Origin: Shimia sp. SK013
GTDB lineage: Bacteria; Pseudomonadota; Alphaproteobacteria; Rhodobacterales; Rhodobacteraceae
Direction: 5' to 3'
DNA length: 64,000 nt
Assembly: GCF_001292625.1 (NCBI RefSeq)
Contig: NZ_LAJH01000011.1
Coordinates: forward strand, 243,915 to 307,914
The notes beneath the pieces are model-generated. The model was not told where the DNA came from and did no database searches. It saw only the letters and a list, made by a program, of their open reading frames with translations. Position numbers and translations under genes: made by a program. Of this stretch, positions 52,378 to 61,749 are shown one piece after another. How positions within the stretch are numbered: the first letter of the stretch is position 1; each line of letters starts with the position of its first letter.

Positions 52378-54150
52378 TTACATCGGCCAGAACACCAGAA
52401 TGGCGGGGATCGAGACCGCGACCACAAGAATTTCAAGTGGCAGACCCATGCGCCAGTAATCGCCAAAGCGGTACCCGCCAGGGCCGAGGATCAGCGTGTT
52501 GTTCTTGTGCCCAATCGGGGTGAGGAACGCCGAAGACGCGGCAACCGCCACAGCCATCAGGAACGGGTCTGCTGAGACTTGCAACGTGTTGGCCATCTGA
52601 ATGCCGACGGGGGCCGCGACGATGGTGGTGGCGGTGTTGTTGAGCACGTCCGAGAGCGTCATCGTGACCAGCATAAGGACCGTTAGCACCACCCAAGCGG
52701 GCAACCCTGCGGTGAGGTCAATGAGCGCGTTGGCAATCAACGAGGTGCCGCCCGAACTGTCGAGCGCCGCGCCCAGAGGAATCATGGAGCCTAAGAGCAC
52801 CACAACAGGCCATTCGATGTGGGTGTAGAGTTCGGAGATCGGCACGATCTTGGCCAGCACATAGGCGACAACCACCAGACCCAGCGCCACGGGCAGATAT
52901 ATCAGACCAAGCGAGGCGGCGGCGACGGCGCCGATAAACAGACCTATGGCGAGCCACATTTTGCTGTCGGCAGTGACAACCAGACCACGGTCCGCGAGGG
53001 GCAGGCAGCCGAGCCAGTCGGTGACGTCCGCGCCGCGGTTTTTCTGAACCAGCACCAACAGGATGTCTCCGGGGTGAACCTCGGTTTTGCGGATCTGGCT
53101 GCGAATGCGGCGGCCTTCGCGGGAGATGCCCATCAGGACCGCGCCTTGCCGCCATGCCAGCCCGAGCGCCTGCGCGGTTTTGCCGGCGATGCGGGCATTC
53201 TCAGGCACCACGATTTCGATGATGTCTAGGCCGTCGCCAGCAGCCTTGAGGTGTTCTTCGCGTTTTTCATCAGAAAAGTTCAACGAAAGTGCTGCGCGAA
53301 ATTCGTCAAGCGCGTCGGGGGAGGCTTCAAGAACCAAAGCATCGCCTTCGCGCAAAACGGTGTTGCGGGCCGAGCCATAGCGGCGTTCGCCGTCGCGGGA
53401 CAGGCCGATGACGGCAACGTCGGCGTCTTCGGCATCGTTGTCGAGTTCGGCCAGACGTTTGCCGATCAGTTTGCTTTCGGCTGGCACGGTGAGTTCGGCG
53501 ATATATTGGCCAAGTTCGGCGGCCTTTTTACCGGCATCCTCGCGCGCAGGGATTAGACGCCAGCCGATGAGCGCCACAAACAGCAGGCCGACAATCGCCG
53601 TGATGCCGCCGACAGGGGCGAAGTCGAACATGCCGAAGGGCTCGCCCATCGCTTCTTCGCGGATCGAGGCGATAATGATGTTGGGCGGGGTGCCGATCAG
53701 TGTGGCCATGCCGCCCAAAATGGTGGCAAAGCTAAGTGGCATCAGGGATTTTGCAGGGCTGCGCCCTGCTTTGCGGGCGGTTTGGATGTCCACGGGCATC
53801 AAAAGCGCAAGGGCGGCGACGTTATTCATAAAGGCCGAAAGCACAGCGCCAATGGCGCCGATGATGGCAATGTGGGCGCCTAGCGCGCGGGCGCTGTCCA
53901 CCAGCGTTCGTGTGATCAGGAAAACGGCACCTGAGCGCACCAGCCCAGCGGACACAACCAAGACCAGCGCCACAATCAGGGTGGCAGGATGACCAAACCC
54001 GGAAAAGGCGTCTTTGGTCGGCACCACGCCAAGCACCACACCAATCATCAGTGCCGAGAAGGCGACAAGATCATAGCGGAACCGCCCCCAAAGCAGCATG
54101 GCAAACACAAGTCCAAAGAGGCTGAAGAGGATGATCTGATCGGTGGTCAT
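52378..54150 (-). CDS. SLC13-family permease with two RCK_C domains (second copy)
   Basis: A 590-residue transporter with the same design as the one at 4829-6613: N-terminal membrane half (about 1-205; FMNNVAALALLMPVDI, GGMATLIGTPPNIIIAS), two RCK_C ligand domains (about 215-390, GEDALVLE-type loops) and a C-terminal membrane half (SDVLNNTATTIVAAPVG, FLTPIGHKNNTLILGPGGYRF). It is probably a Na+-coupled anion importer of unknown substrate. The start at 54150 (MTTDQIILF) is where membrane sequence begins; the open frame up to 54468 crosses the divergent yebC gene. It is a diverged paralogue, not a recent duplicate. Confidence 0.9.
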   Translation of the reverse strand: MTTDQIILFSLFGLVFAMLLWGRFRYDLVAFSALMIGVVLGVVPTKDAFSGFGHPATLIVALVLVVSAGLVRSGAVFLITRTLVDSARALGAHIAIIGAIGAVLSAFMNNVAALALLMPVDIQTARKAGRSPAKSLMPLSFATILGGMATLIGTPPNIIIASIREEAMGEPFGMFDFAPVGGITAIVGLLFVALIGWRLIPAREDAGKKAAELGQYIAELTVPAESKLIGKRLAELDNDAEDADVAVIGLSRDGERRYGSARNTVLREGDALVLEASPDALDEFRAALSLNFSDEKREEHLKAAGDGLDIIEIVVPENARIAGKTAQALGLAWRQGAVLMGISREGRRIRSQIRKTEVHPGDILLVLVQKNRGADVTDWLGCLPLADRGLVVTADSKMWLAIGLFIGAVAAASLGLIYLPVALGLVVVAYVLAKIVPISELYTHIEWPVVVLLGSMIPLGAALDSSGGTSLIANALIDLTAGLPAWVVLTVLMLVTMTLSDVLNNTATTIVAAPVGIQMANTLQVSADPFLMAVAVAASSAFLTPIGHKNNTLILGPGGYRFGDYWRMGLPLEILVVAVSIPAILVFWPM

Positions 54151-54291
54151 GTGAAAAAGCCTGTTGTTCAAATTGGTGTCGGGAGAAAACCGCAGGCGGG
54201 CCGCGAAAGCAAGCGGGTTGCGACCTTGATGGACCTTGACGTATAGAGACCCCTGACACGAGATTAAGCCAAGATATACCGGAGGCAATCC

Positions 54292-55032
54292 ATGGCCGGC
54301 CATAGTAAATGGGCAAACATTCAGCACCGCAAAGGGCGTCAGGACGCCGTTCGCTCCAAGCTGTTTTCCAAACTGTCTAAAGAGATCACCGTTGCTGCGA
54401 AGATGGGCGACCCCGATCCCGACAAAAACCCGCGTTTGCGGATGGCGGTTAAAGAAGCCAAGAGCCAATCTGTTCCAAAGGACGTGATTGACCGCGCGAT
54501 AAAGAAATCGACGGCAGGCGAAGGCGACGATTACGAAGAAATCCGCTATGAGGGCTATGGCCCCAATGGCGTGGCTGTGATCGTTGAGGCGATGACCGAC
54601 AACCGCAACCGCACGGCATCAACTGTGCGCTCGACGTTTACCAAAAACGGCGGCAATCTGGGCGAAACCGGCTCTGTTGGGTTCATGTTCGACCGCAAGG
54701 GCGAAGTGAGCTATCCGGCGAGCGTAGGTGACGCGGATGCGGTGTTTGAAGCGGCCATCGAAGCAGGCGCGGAAGACGTGGAAAGCTCGGAAGATGGTCA
54801 CATCATCTGGTGTGAAGACACGGACCTGAACGATGTGTCGGGCGCGCTTGAGGCAGCTTTGGGTGAATCCGAGAGCACCAAGTTGGTGTGGAAGCCGACC
54901 ACGACCACGGACATGGATCTGGAAGCGATGCAAAAGCTGATGAAGCTGATTGATGCGCTTGAGGATGATGACGACGTGCAGCGGGTCACCGCGAACTTTG
55001 AAGCCTCTGACGAGGTGATGGAGCAGCTTTGA
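54292..55032 (+). CDS. YebC/PmpR (TACO1) family regulator
   Basis: A 246-residue YebC protein: [17 protein letters not shown] at the N-terminus, ARMGDPDP-like [19 protein letters not shown] near 45-63, the central [18 protein letters not shown] and [17 protein letters not shown], and the acidic C-terminal domain. Family members act as DNA-binding regulators or, as shown for YebC2/TACO1, help ribosomes through polyproline stretches. CGGAGG precedes the ATG. The usual neighbour ruvC is absent. A terminator follows. Confidence 0.95.
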   Translation: MAGHSKWANIQHRKGRQDAVRSKLFSKLSKEITVAAKMGDPDPDKNPRLRMAVKEAKSQSVPKDVIDRAIKKSTAGEGDDYEEIRYEGYGPNGVAVIVEAMTDNRNRTASTVRSTFTKNGGNLGETGSVGFMFDRKGEVSYPASVGDADAVFEAAIEAGAEDVESSEDGHIIWCEDTDLNDVSGALEAALGESESTKLVWKPTTTTDMDLEAMQKLMKLIDALEDDDDVQRVTANFEASDEVMEQL

Positions 55033-55057
55033 GCAGCACCTGAGTGATGTAGTGAGA

Positions 55058-55085
55058 AACCCAGCCAAGTGGCTGGGTTTTTTGT
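55058..55085 (+). terminator. Terminator after yebC
   Basis: A perfect nine-base stem AACCCAGCC-AAGT-GGCTGGGTT with a TTTTTT run, 25 bases after the stop. Confidence 0.9.
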
Positions 55086-56233
55086 TAGCCATCAACCGCC
55101 CGCGGCAAGGGCAGGGTGACCGGGGCCTTCAGATCACGCATGAAGCGTTTTGAGGTTTTGTTCCAAATGGCAAAGCCGGAACAACTCGGATCGCTCTTGA
55201 GACGCCGTTCCATGTACAGAAAATCGCTGTCGTGAAGGGCAAGGCTGCTTTCGCATCGAAACAAGTCACCGCGGACAGCCGTTTTGCAGGCTTCTTGCGG
55301 CAAAAACCGTGTTTTCAAAAAGGGGCACATGAAGGGCTTGCGTTCAGCCGCAAACGGTTTGAGCGCCTGCTTTTCTGTCTCAGACAAACCCTCGTAGTCC
55401 AATGTCGGGGCTTCGCGCAGCGTGTCTGAGGCCCTGAACTCCTTGTAATAGCTTTGCAGGAGTACATCCGCGAGGGCTTCGTAGAAATAGGCGAGGTCAG
55501 ACACCGCGTAATTGCTGGCGATGATGGATTTTTCCCACGAGGAGATTTCCTGAGGGACCAACCGTCCGCCCAATTCGTTCCAGTCTTCTGGCGCGGTGTG
55601 GTGCTGGCGGGTGTATTGCGCCATCAACTGCCAAGTTTCGGGTTGGTAACGGGCGAAGGGCACCATGTCCAAGTGCCTTTGGCGATAGGGCGTTTCGGTT
55701 CCTGGTTTGAACGTGCCAGTTCTTGAGGCAAAGCTGGCGGAGAGAAACTGATTAACTGATTTCGGGTTCAAAGGGTCATTTCGGACGCGCGCAGACTGGG
55801 CATTTATTGTTTCGCCTATGAAATTCCGTTGCTCGGGTGGTTCGTAGGCCTCATTTCCCAGCAAAGAGGCCCTGTGATACGCATTTGTGGCGTTAGGGAT
55901 GAACGTACGATAGACCGCGTCCATCCACGCATCATATCGCGCCGGAGTGGATTGCCAAACCTGCACTCTGGTTTCATCCAAAAGCGGAGGAGGCGTTGCC
56001 TCCAGAAGCGCATCGAGGTCCTGTCGGATGCCGGGGTCGTAGATTGCGCCGGATTGGGTGAGCTCTTCGACAAAGCAGATTTCCGAGGTATATGCCTCTG
56101 GTGTCTCAATGATGTCGATCCAAGTGTCACAGACATAGCCGACGCTGTCCCAGTCGCCTTTCCATTTGGGGGCTGCGCCTTTCACAATTGCTGGGCGGCA
56201 GGTGGCGCGCGCGGAGACGCATTGGCAAGCCAA
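55085..56233 (-). CDS. Unrecognised, probably exported 382-residue protein
   Basis: I do not recognise a family. The protein is rich in Trp, Tyr and Cys (YVCDTWIDIIETPEAYTSEI, CPFLKTRFLPQEACKTAV, RCESSLALHDSDFLYMERRL) and otherwise soluble. The annotated frame can only begin at a TTG (56233), giving the truncated-looking MACQCVSARATCRP. In the neighbouring frame a TTG at 56261 with GAGGA upstream starts MRFSLAHLY, which would join to LACQCVSARA and make a normal signal peptide if one C in the TACC at the join were absent. So the start may be frameshifted. It converges on yebC and is divergent from the OpgC-like gene. Confidence 0.65.
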   Translation of the reverse strand: MACQCVSARATCRPAIVKGAAPKWKGDWDSVGYVCDTWIDIIETPEAYTSEICFVEELTQSGAIYDPGIRQDLDALLEATPPPLLDETRVQVWQSTPARYDAWMDAVYRTFIPNATNAYHRASLLGNEAYEPPEQRNFIGETINAQSARVRNDPLNPKSVNQFLSASFASRTGTFKPGTETPYRQRHLDMVPFARYQPETWQLMAQYTRQHHTAPEDWNELGGRLVPQEISSWEKSIIASNYAVSDLAYFYEALADVLLQSYYKEFRASDTLREAPTLDYEGLSETEKQALKPFAAERKPFMCPFLKTRFLPQEACKTAVRGDLFRCESSLALHDSDFLYMERRLKSDPSCSGFAIWNKTSKRFMRDLKAPVTLPLPRAVDG

Positions 56234-56347
56234 GGTACAAATGCGCCAGAGAAAATCTCAAGAAGACAGGTCCTCGTTTTGCCGTATTTTCGTGATTTAC
56301 GCTCGTCAGGATTTCTTGGTTAACGAATTTTCGCGCGCGGAGCAGCT

Positions 56348-57433
56348 ATGCGGTTTGATCTTTTGGATGGGGTGCGCGGGCATCTTTTGTTCATGATGAT
56401 GTTGGCGCATTTGGCAGCGCAGCCGGGCATGGGCTATCTTTATGATGTGCACCACGCACGTATCATCCAGCTTTTGGATGCTGAGTTTCTGGTGTTTTTG
56501 TCCGGATTGTTGGTGGGCATTCTTTATGCGTTGAAATTTCAGTCCCGCCAAAAGTTGGCGGATTTCCTTGGACTGCGGATCAGAAAAATTTATGTCTATT
56601 ACATACTGTCGGCCGGGCCGTTTCTGATCCTGTTGCTGATGGGGGGCGCTGGGCCGGTGCAGTATCTGTTTGGCCTTGGCGAAGTTGCTGTGTTGCAAAA
56701 CGGCGGCGCATATTCCGATATTTTGCCTATCTACATCGTCTGTTTCGCCTTGCTTTGGGTGGGCAGTTTTTTGCTGCGGTGGGTGCCGCAGTGGGCGCTT
56801 TTGGTCCCATCAGGCGCACTTTATGCGGCGAGTCTGTTTGACTATGGCGGTGGGATTTTTGGCTGGGGCCAGCGGTATCTGGTATTTGACCTTGTGGCGT
56901 GGCAATTCCTGTTTTGCATTGCGTATCTCTGCGGAGTGAAGTTTCGCGAGATTTTGGCCTGGATCAACGGGTTGAGCGTGCGCGGCTATTGGGCGGTGTT
57001 TGTGCTGACAGCGGTGGCGTGTTTTGGACAACGCTGGGTGTTTTTCTATCCGCCAATTGCCGAGTTGCCGACGGGCGTGGCGGTCAACTGGCCGAGAATG
57101 CACCTGCATCCGGTGCATATTGTGCGCACCATGGCGGTGGTGGCGTTTGTCACTGTGGCGATGACACGATCAGAGCGTGGCACAGGATGGATCACTGACG
57201 TGTTGCGCTGGTATTTCAGCCTGCCGTTGCTTCGGTACTGCGGCGTCTGGGCAATCCAGATGTTTGTGATCCACGTCTTTCTGATCGCGGCTTTCGCTTA
57301 TGTTTTGCCTACGCTGTCAGCAGGCGAAGCCTTTATTGCGGCTATGATCGCGCAGGGTTTGTTTATGATAATTCCATGGGGGCTGCATCGCGCAAAAAAG
57401 GGCACCCTTTTGAGTGGCCAAGCTTCGGCTTAG
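56348..57433 (+). CDS. OpgC-family membrane protein
   Basis: A 361-residue polytopic membrane protein with about ten hydrophobic helices. RFDLLDGVRGHLLFMMMLAHL at the N-terminus and LGLRIRKIYVYYI are the OpgC marks (OpgC is the acyltransferase-like protein that succinylates osmoregulated periplasmic glucans), followed by DILPIYIVCFALLWVG. It probably modifies a glucan or other envelope polysaccharide at the inner membrane. No opgG/opgH lies nearby. Its stop overlaps the stop of the convergent LysR gene by four bases. Confidence 0.85.
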   Translation: MRFDLLDGVRGHLLFMMMLAHLAAQPGMGYLYDVHHARIIQLLDAEFLVFLSGLLVGILYALKFQSRQKLADFLGLRIRKIYVYYILSAGPFLILLLMGGAGPVQYLFGLGEVAVLQNGGAYSDILPIYIVCFALLWVGSFLLRWVPQWALLVPSGALYAASLFDYGGGIFGWGQRYLVFDLVAWQFLFCIAYLCGVKFREILAWINGLSVRGYWAVFVLTAVACFGQRWVFFYPPIAELPTGVAVNWPRMHLHPVHIVRTMAVVAFVTVAMTRSERGTGWITDVLRWYFSLPLLRYCGVWAIQMFVIHVFLIAAFAYVLPTLSAGEAFIAAMIAQGLFMIIPWGLHRAKKGTLLSGQASA

Positions 57434-58305
57434 CGCAGGGCCGCGCGGGCGGTTTTGCGGATAGCAGTGGTGAGCGGTGCCAACGCGGGGCGCAGCAGTC
57501 GGGTGGCTTGCCAGAAAAGCGGTGTTGTGTAGAGCGCGTCGGGCAAAAGCGGGACCAGAGTTCCGGCTTCCAGATGCGACTTTATGGACACCAGCGGGTT
57601 CATGCCCCAGCCCAATCCCAAGAGACACGCATCGACGAAGCCTTGCGACGAAGGCAGTCGGTGGCTGGGAGGCGTTGGCGCGCTGCCGAGGTTTTCGCGC
57701 ATCCAAATCTGTTGCAGGCGGTCCTTGGGGTCAAAGACCAGCATTGGCGCATGGGCGATGGCCTTGGCGGTGACCCCATCTGGAAAATAGCGCGCCATGA
57801 AGGCGGGGCTGGCGGAGGCGACATAATCCAAAGTGCCGAGCGGGGTGCTGTCACAACCCGCAATCGGGGCCTCAAAGGCTGTGACGGCGGCGACCACCTC
57901 GCCACGGCGTAGCCAGTCGGCAGAGAAATCCTGATCATCAACCACGAGATCAAACAGCAAATCCGGCACTTGCGCCAGAGCGGGCAGGAACCAAGTGGCG
58001 AGGCTGTCGGCGTTCACGGCTATGCGCAGGCGGGCCGAACGCGGTGTCAGCGCCGCCACATCGCGGGCCAATGCAGTTTCCAACATGCCCACTTGATCAA
58101 GGTGTGCGGCAAGGCGACGGCCGGTTTCGGTGCCGTGACAGGGCTGTCCACGGCGGACCAGAGGCGTGCCTGCGCGGTCCTCCAGCGACTTGAGCCGTTG
58201 TGAGACGGCGGATTGGGTGATGCCAAGCTCACCCGCCGCGGCCTCAAAAGAACCGGTACGAAGGATGGCGGCGAGAGCGGCGAGTTGAGCGTAGTCGAGC
58301 TGCAT
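57430..58305 (-). CDS. LysR-type regulator ArgP/LysG
   Basis: A 291-residue LysR regulator of the ArgP (IciA/LysG) type: winged helix at 1-60 (LDYAQLAALAAILRTGSFEAA, ITQSAVSQRLKSLEDRAGTP, LVRRGQPC), then AVNADSLATWFLPAL and VVDDQDFSADWLRRGEV, which are conserved in lysine/arginine-sensing members. It is divergent, 88 bp apart, from a LysE/ArgO exporter gene, the classical regulator-exporter pair: it should activate the exporter when basic amino acids accumulate. Confidence 0.94.
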   Translation of the reverse strand: MQLDYAQLAALAAILRTGSFEAAAGELGITQSAVSQRLKSLEDRAGTPLVRRGQPCHGTETGRRLAAHLDQVGMLETALARDVAALTPRSARLRIAVNADSLATWFLPALAQVPDLLFDLVVDDQDFSADWLRRGEVVAAVTAFEAPIAGCDSTPLGTLDYVASASPAFMARYFPDGVTAKAIAHAPMLVFDPKDRLQQIWMRENLGSAPTPPSHRLPSSQGFVDACLLGLGWGMNPLVSIKSHLEAGTLVPLLPDALYTTPLFWQATRLLRPALAPLTTAIRKTARAALR

Positions 58306-58393
58306 TAGATTTGCTTATGTTGGTCAAGTTGTTTTAATTTGAGTAATTCACCCAAGCGCCGTAGTCAAACCTTGGAAATGATGGAGAGACAGG

Positions 58394-58996
58394 ATGTTAG
58401 AGGCAGCGGGCGCGGGATTTGCGCTGGGGTTTTCGTTGATCATGGCAATCGGCGCACAGAATGCGTTTGTGCTGCGCCAGGGGTTGCGCGGGCAATATGT
58501 GCTGCCACTGGTGCTGACCTGTGCCATCTCGGATGCAATTCTGATCACCGCTGGTGTGGCCGGATTTGGCGGCCTGATCGCGGCCAATCCCTGGGCCTTG
58601 GATATTGTGCGCTGGGGCGGGGCGGCCTTCTTGTTTGTTTACGGCGCGATGAATTTCCGCGCCGCTTTTCAGGGGGGCGACCAGTTGGATGACAAAGGCG
58701 GCACGGCGGGGTCTCTTGGGGCGGCGCTTTTGACCTGTTTGACGCTGACATGGGCCAATCCGCATGTGTATTTGGATACGGTTGTGCTGTTGGGCGGCCT
58801 TTCGGCACAATATACGCCTAGCTGGGCTTTTGGGCTGGGGGCCGTTGTGTCGAGCTTCGTGTTCTTCTTTATGTTGGGGTTCGGGGCGCGGCTTTTGCGG
58901 CCCGTGTTCACAAGCGCAACTGCGTGGCAGGTGCTGGATGTGGTGGTCGGCGTGACCATGTGGGTGATCGCGCTGAGCCTGATCTGGCCAGGTTAA
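58394..58996 (+). CDS. LysE/ArgO family amino-acid exporter
   Basis: A 200-residue inner-membrane protein with six hydrophobic segments. GFALGFSLIMAIGAQNAFVLRQGL at the N-terminus carries the LysE/ArgO signature (IGAQNAFVLRQG), and LTLTWANPHVYLDTVVLLG is the second conserved block. It exports lysine and/or arginine. A weak long-loop hairpin (AACACCC...GGGTGTT with TTTT) follows the stop. The divergent regulator gene supports the assignment. Confidence 0.94.
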   Translation: MLEAAGAGFALGFSLIMAIGAQNAFVLRQGLRGQYVLPLVLTCAISDAILITAGVAGFGGLIAANPWALDIVRWGGAAFLFVYGAMNFRAAFQGGDQLDDKGGTAGSLGAALLTCLTLTWANPHVYLDTVVLLGGLSAQYTPSWAFGLGAVVSSFVFFFMLGFGARLLRPVFTSATAWQVLDVVVGVTMWVIALSLIWPG

Positions 58997-59094
58997 CACC
59001 CTGCACAGATGCACATCTATTGTGATTGGGTGGGTGTTTTGTGCGTAAGTGCAAGTGGCTTAGTGTGGGGAAACGCATCTGAGGAGACCGCGCC

Positions 59095-60027
59095 ATGAGT
59101 TGGAACCCAGCCCTAGACCCGACGTTGCCAGACAGCACCAATCTGGACGCCATCGAAACCGTGATCGTGCCACGCGCGCGCGATCTTGGCGGCTTTGAAG
59201 TGCGTCGCGCGTTGCCCGCGCCACGGCGGCAAATGGTGGGGCCGTTCATATTCTTTGATCAGGCGGGGCCTGCCGAGTTCATCACCGGCTCTGGTGTGGA
59301 CGTGCGGCCGCATCCGCACATCGGCCTTGGCACTGTGACGTATCTTTACAAAGGTGAGTTTGAGCACCGCGACAGCCTTGGCACACATCAGATGATCTAT
59401 CCCGGTGAAGTGAACTGGATGGTGGCGGGCAATGGAGTGACCCATTCGGAGCGCACCAGCAAGGAGACGCGCAAGGCGCCGTCAAACCTGTTTGGCATCC
59501 AGACGTGGATTGCGTTGCCGGAAGACCGCGAAGATGACCCCGCGATGTTTGAACATCATGGCAAAGACGCGCTGCCTCTGCTGGAAGGCGAGGGCAAAGA
59601 GGTCCGGCTTATCCTTGGCAACGCATGGGGCGAACGCGCGCCGGTTTCGATGATGTCGGAGACGTTTTACGCGGATGTGGTGCTGCAGGCGGGGGCCAAG
59701 TTGCCGATGCCGGACGATCATGAGGATCGGGGGCTTTATGTGTCCGAAGGATCGGTTGTGATCGCGGGCGACACGTTTGAGGCAGGACGCATGATGGTGT
59801 TTCGCCCCGGTGACGCGATAACGGTGACGGCGGGGCCACGCGGCGCGCGGTTGATGGCGTTGGGTGGCGAGACCATGAACGGGCCGCGCCACATCTGGTG
59901 GAATTTTGTGAGTTCCAGCAAAGAAAAAATCGAAGAGGCAAAACAGGCCTGGGCAGATGGGGATTGGGAACATGGCCGGTTTCAATTGCCGCCGGGTGAC
60001 ACGGGCGAGTTCATTCCGTTGCCGTAG
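59095..60027 (+). CDS. Pirin family protein
   Basis: A 310-residue bicupin pirin. The first cupin has FIFFDQAGPAEF, the metal-binding VRPHPHIGLGTVTYL and HRDSLGTHQMIYPGEVNWM followed by GVTHSER; the second has DREDDPAMFEHH and the C-terminal FVSSSKEKIEEAKQAW with WADGDW. Members are Fe-binding proteins with quercetinase or regulatory activity; the substrate here is unknown. It stands alone between the exporter and an EamA gene. Confidence 0.93.
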   Translation: MSWNPALDPTLPDSTNLDAIETVIVPRARDLGGFEVRRALPAPRRQMVGPFIFFDQAGPAEFITGSGVDVRPHPHIGLGTVTYLYKGEFEHRDSLGTHQMIYPGEVNWMVAGNGVTHSERTSKETRKAPSNLFGIQTWIALPEDREDDPAMFEHHGKDALPLLEGEGKEVRLILGNAWGERAPVSMMSETFYADVVLQAGAKLPMPDDHEDRGLYVSEGSVVIAGDTFEAGRMMVFRPGDAITVTAGPRGARLMALGGETMNGPRHIWWNFVSSSKEKIEEAKQAWADGDWEHGRFQLPPGDTGEFIPLP

Positions 60028-60126
60028 CCATGGCGGCGTTTGCACCAGCCAAAGACCCCTAAAACCTTTGGTAGTTAACCTGTTTGCTATCTCGACATTT
60101 CCGAAGGGTCATGGTCCATTGCGGCC

Positions 60127-61032
60127 ATGACAGCAGAGCAAGGCCATAATCCAGTCAAAGGCGTCTTTTGGATGCTGGTCACGGGGCTGTGCTTTGTGGC
60201 GGTGACAGCACTTGTGAAGATGGTCGGGCCGCGCTTGCCGGCGGCAGAGACCGCGTTTTTGCGCTATGCGCTGGGCATCGTTTTCCTGATCCCGATGATT
60301 AAGCCGATATTGAACGCCAACCTGACCCGTCGGCAGGTGGGGCTGTTCGCGTCGCGCGGTGTTTTGCACACATTGGGCGTGGTGCTTTGGTTTTTTGCTA
60401 TGGCGCGCATTCCGATCGCTGAAGTTACCGCGATGAACTATTTGTCGCCGGTTTATGTCACAGTCGGCGCCGCACTTTTCCTTGGGGAGAAGTTGGCGGC
60501 GCGGCGGATTCTGGCTGTTGTTCTGGCGTTGATCGGGGTGTTGATCATCCTGCGTCCCGGATTTCGCGAGCTGAGCAGCGGGCACTTTGCCATGCTCATC
60601 ACCGCGCTGACGTTTGCAGGCGGGTACATCATCGCCAAGAAGCTGAGCGAAGAGGTCAGCGCGACCGTTGTTGTCGGCATGTTGTCGGTGACGGTCACGA
60701 TCGGATTGGCGCCTTTGGCGGCAGCGGTTTGGGTCACGCCGACATTGGGGGAACTGGGTATCCTGTTCGCGGTCGCCTGTTTTGCGACGGCGGGGCATTA
60801 CACCATGACGCTTGCTTTTGCGGCCGCGCCGATCACGGTCACCCAGCCGGTGAGTTTTTTGCAAATGGTCTGGGCGGTTTTGCTTGGCTGGATTGGCTTT
60901 GGCGAGCAGCCGGATTTCTGGGTGATAGTGGGCGCGGGCGTCATCATTGCGGCGATCAGTTTCATCACGTGGCGCGAAGCGGTGATCAAGCGGCGACAAG
61001 TCACGCCTTTGGTAGGGCAAACCAAGGTCTGA
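60127..61032 (+). CDS. EamA (DMT superfamily) transporter
   Basis: A 301-residue membrane protein with ten hydrophobic segments in two EamA repeats (VKGVFWMLVTGLCFVAVTAL, AMNYLSPVYVTVGAALFLGE, AAPITVTQPVSFLQMVWAVL, VIVGAGVIIAAISFI). It resembles riboflavin/metabolite exporters of the DMT group found in Rhodobacterales; the substrate is unknown. It is not closely similar to the EamA protein at 6699-7574. Confidence 0.9.
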   Translation: MTAEQGHNPVKGVFWMLVTGLCFVAVTALVKMVGPRLPAAETAFLRYALGIVFLIPMIKPILNANLTRRQVGLFASRGVLHTLGVVLWFFAMARIPIAEVTAMNYLSPVYVTVGAALFLGEKLAARRILAVVLALIGVLIILRPGFRELSSGHFAMLITALTFAGGYIIAKKLSEEVSATVVVGMLSVTVTIGLAPLAAAVWVTPTLGELGILFAVACFATAGHYTMTLAFAAAPITVTQPVSFLQMVWAVLLGWIGFGEQPDFWVIVGAGVIIAAISFITWREAVIKRRQVTPLVGQTKV

Positions 61033-61091
61033 TCGGGCTTTGTGTTTAAAAGGCAATGGGTTAGGGTCCCAAAAAAAGAGGGAACGGTATC

Positions 61092-61745
61092 ATGAAAATT
61101 CAATTGGTAGCTTTGGCGGCGGCGTTGGGGCCGGCGGTTGCGATGGCGGGAAATATGTCGGTGGACACTGGCGCCGAAATGGGGTCGCAGGGGGACCCGT
61201 ACGAGGGTATGGTCCTTGTGCAGGAATGCATTTTCGAGACCGAAGACCCCTATTGCAGCTTTGTTGCCAACGGATCGACGCTCTATGCCAGCATGGACGC
61301 GCCGACACCGGGCTATGTTTTGGAAGCGATTGGCGAACTGTATCAAAATGCGCCTCTGATGCTGAAGGCGGACATCGTGTCGATGGGCGACATCACAGCC
61401 GACATTGCCATTCATGCTTTTGAGCTCGACCCCGATCTGGACTGGTTCGCCGAAACACGCGGATACTTGCAAGGCAGGTGGATGGCGGCGTCGGCGCCTT
61501 CTTACCAAAGCTATGTCAGCGGATCTGTGGTGACGGAATATGTCGACGGGCAGGAGCAATCCCAATATGTGATGCAGCTGGCGCAGACGTGTGATGGCGC
61601 AACCGAGGCAGGGCCTGTGCTGATTGCCTGGGCCAATCCTTGGGACGCGCCGGCCTGTTTGTATCTGGACGCCGTGACGCCGGATCAAATGCGGGTGCGG
61701 CTGGTTGGCGGGGACGGCGCGCAGGTGATCTACGTGCGGCCCTGA
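61092..61745 (+). CDS. Secreted protein of unknown function
   Basis: A 217-residue protein with a signal peptide (MKIQLVALAAALGPAVAMA, cleavage after AMA). The mature part is acidic with four cysteines (ECIFETEDPYCSF, AQTCDGATE, APACLYLD), suggesting two disulfides in the periplasm. No family is recognised. GAGGGAACGG precedes the ATG. It ends four bases before the convergent betI stop. Confidence 0.8.
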   Translation: MKIQLVALAAALGPAVAMAGNMSVDTGAEMGSQGDPYEGMVLVQECIFETEDPYCSFVANGSTLYASMDAPTPGYVLEAIGELYQNAPLMLKADIVSMGDITADIAIHAFELDPDLDWFAETRGYLQGRWMAASAPSYQSYVSGSVVTEYVDGQEQSQYVMQLAQTCDGATEAGPVLIAWANPWDAPACLYLDAVTPDQMRVRLVGGDGAQVIYVRP

Positions 61746-61749
61746 TCGG

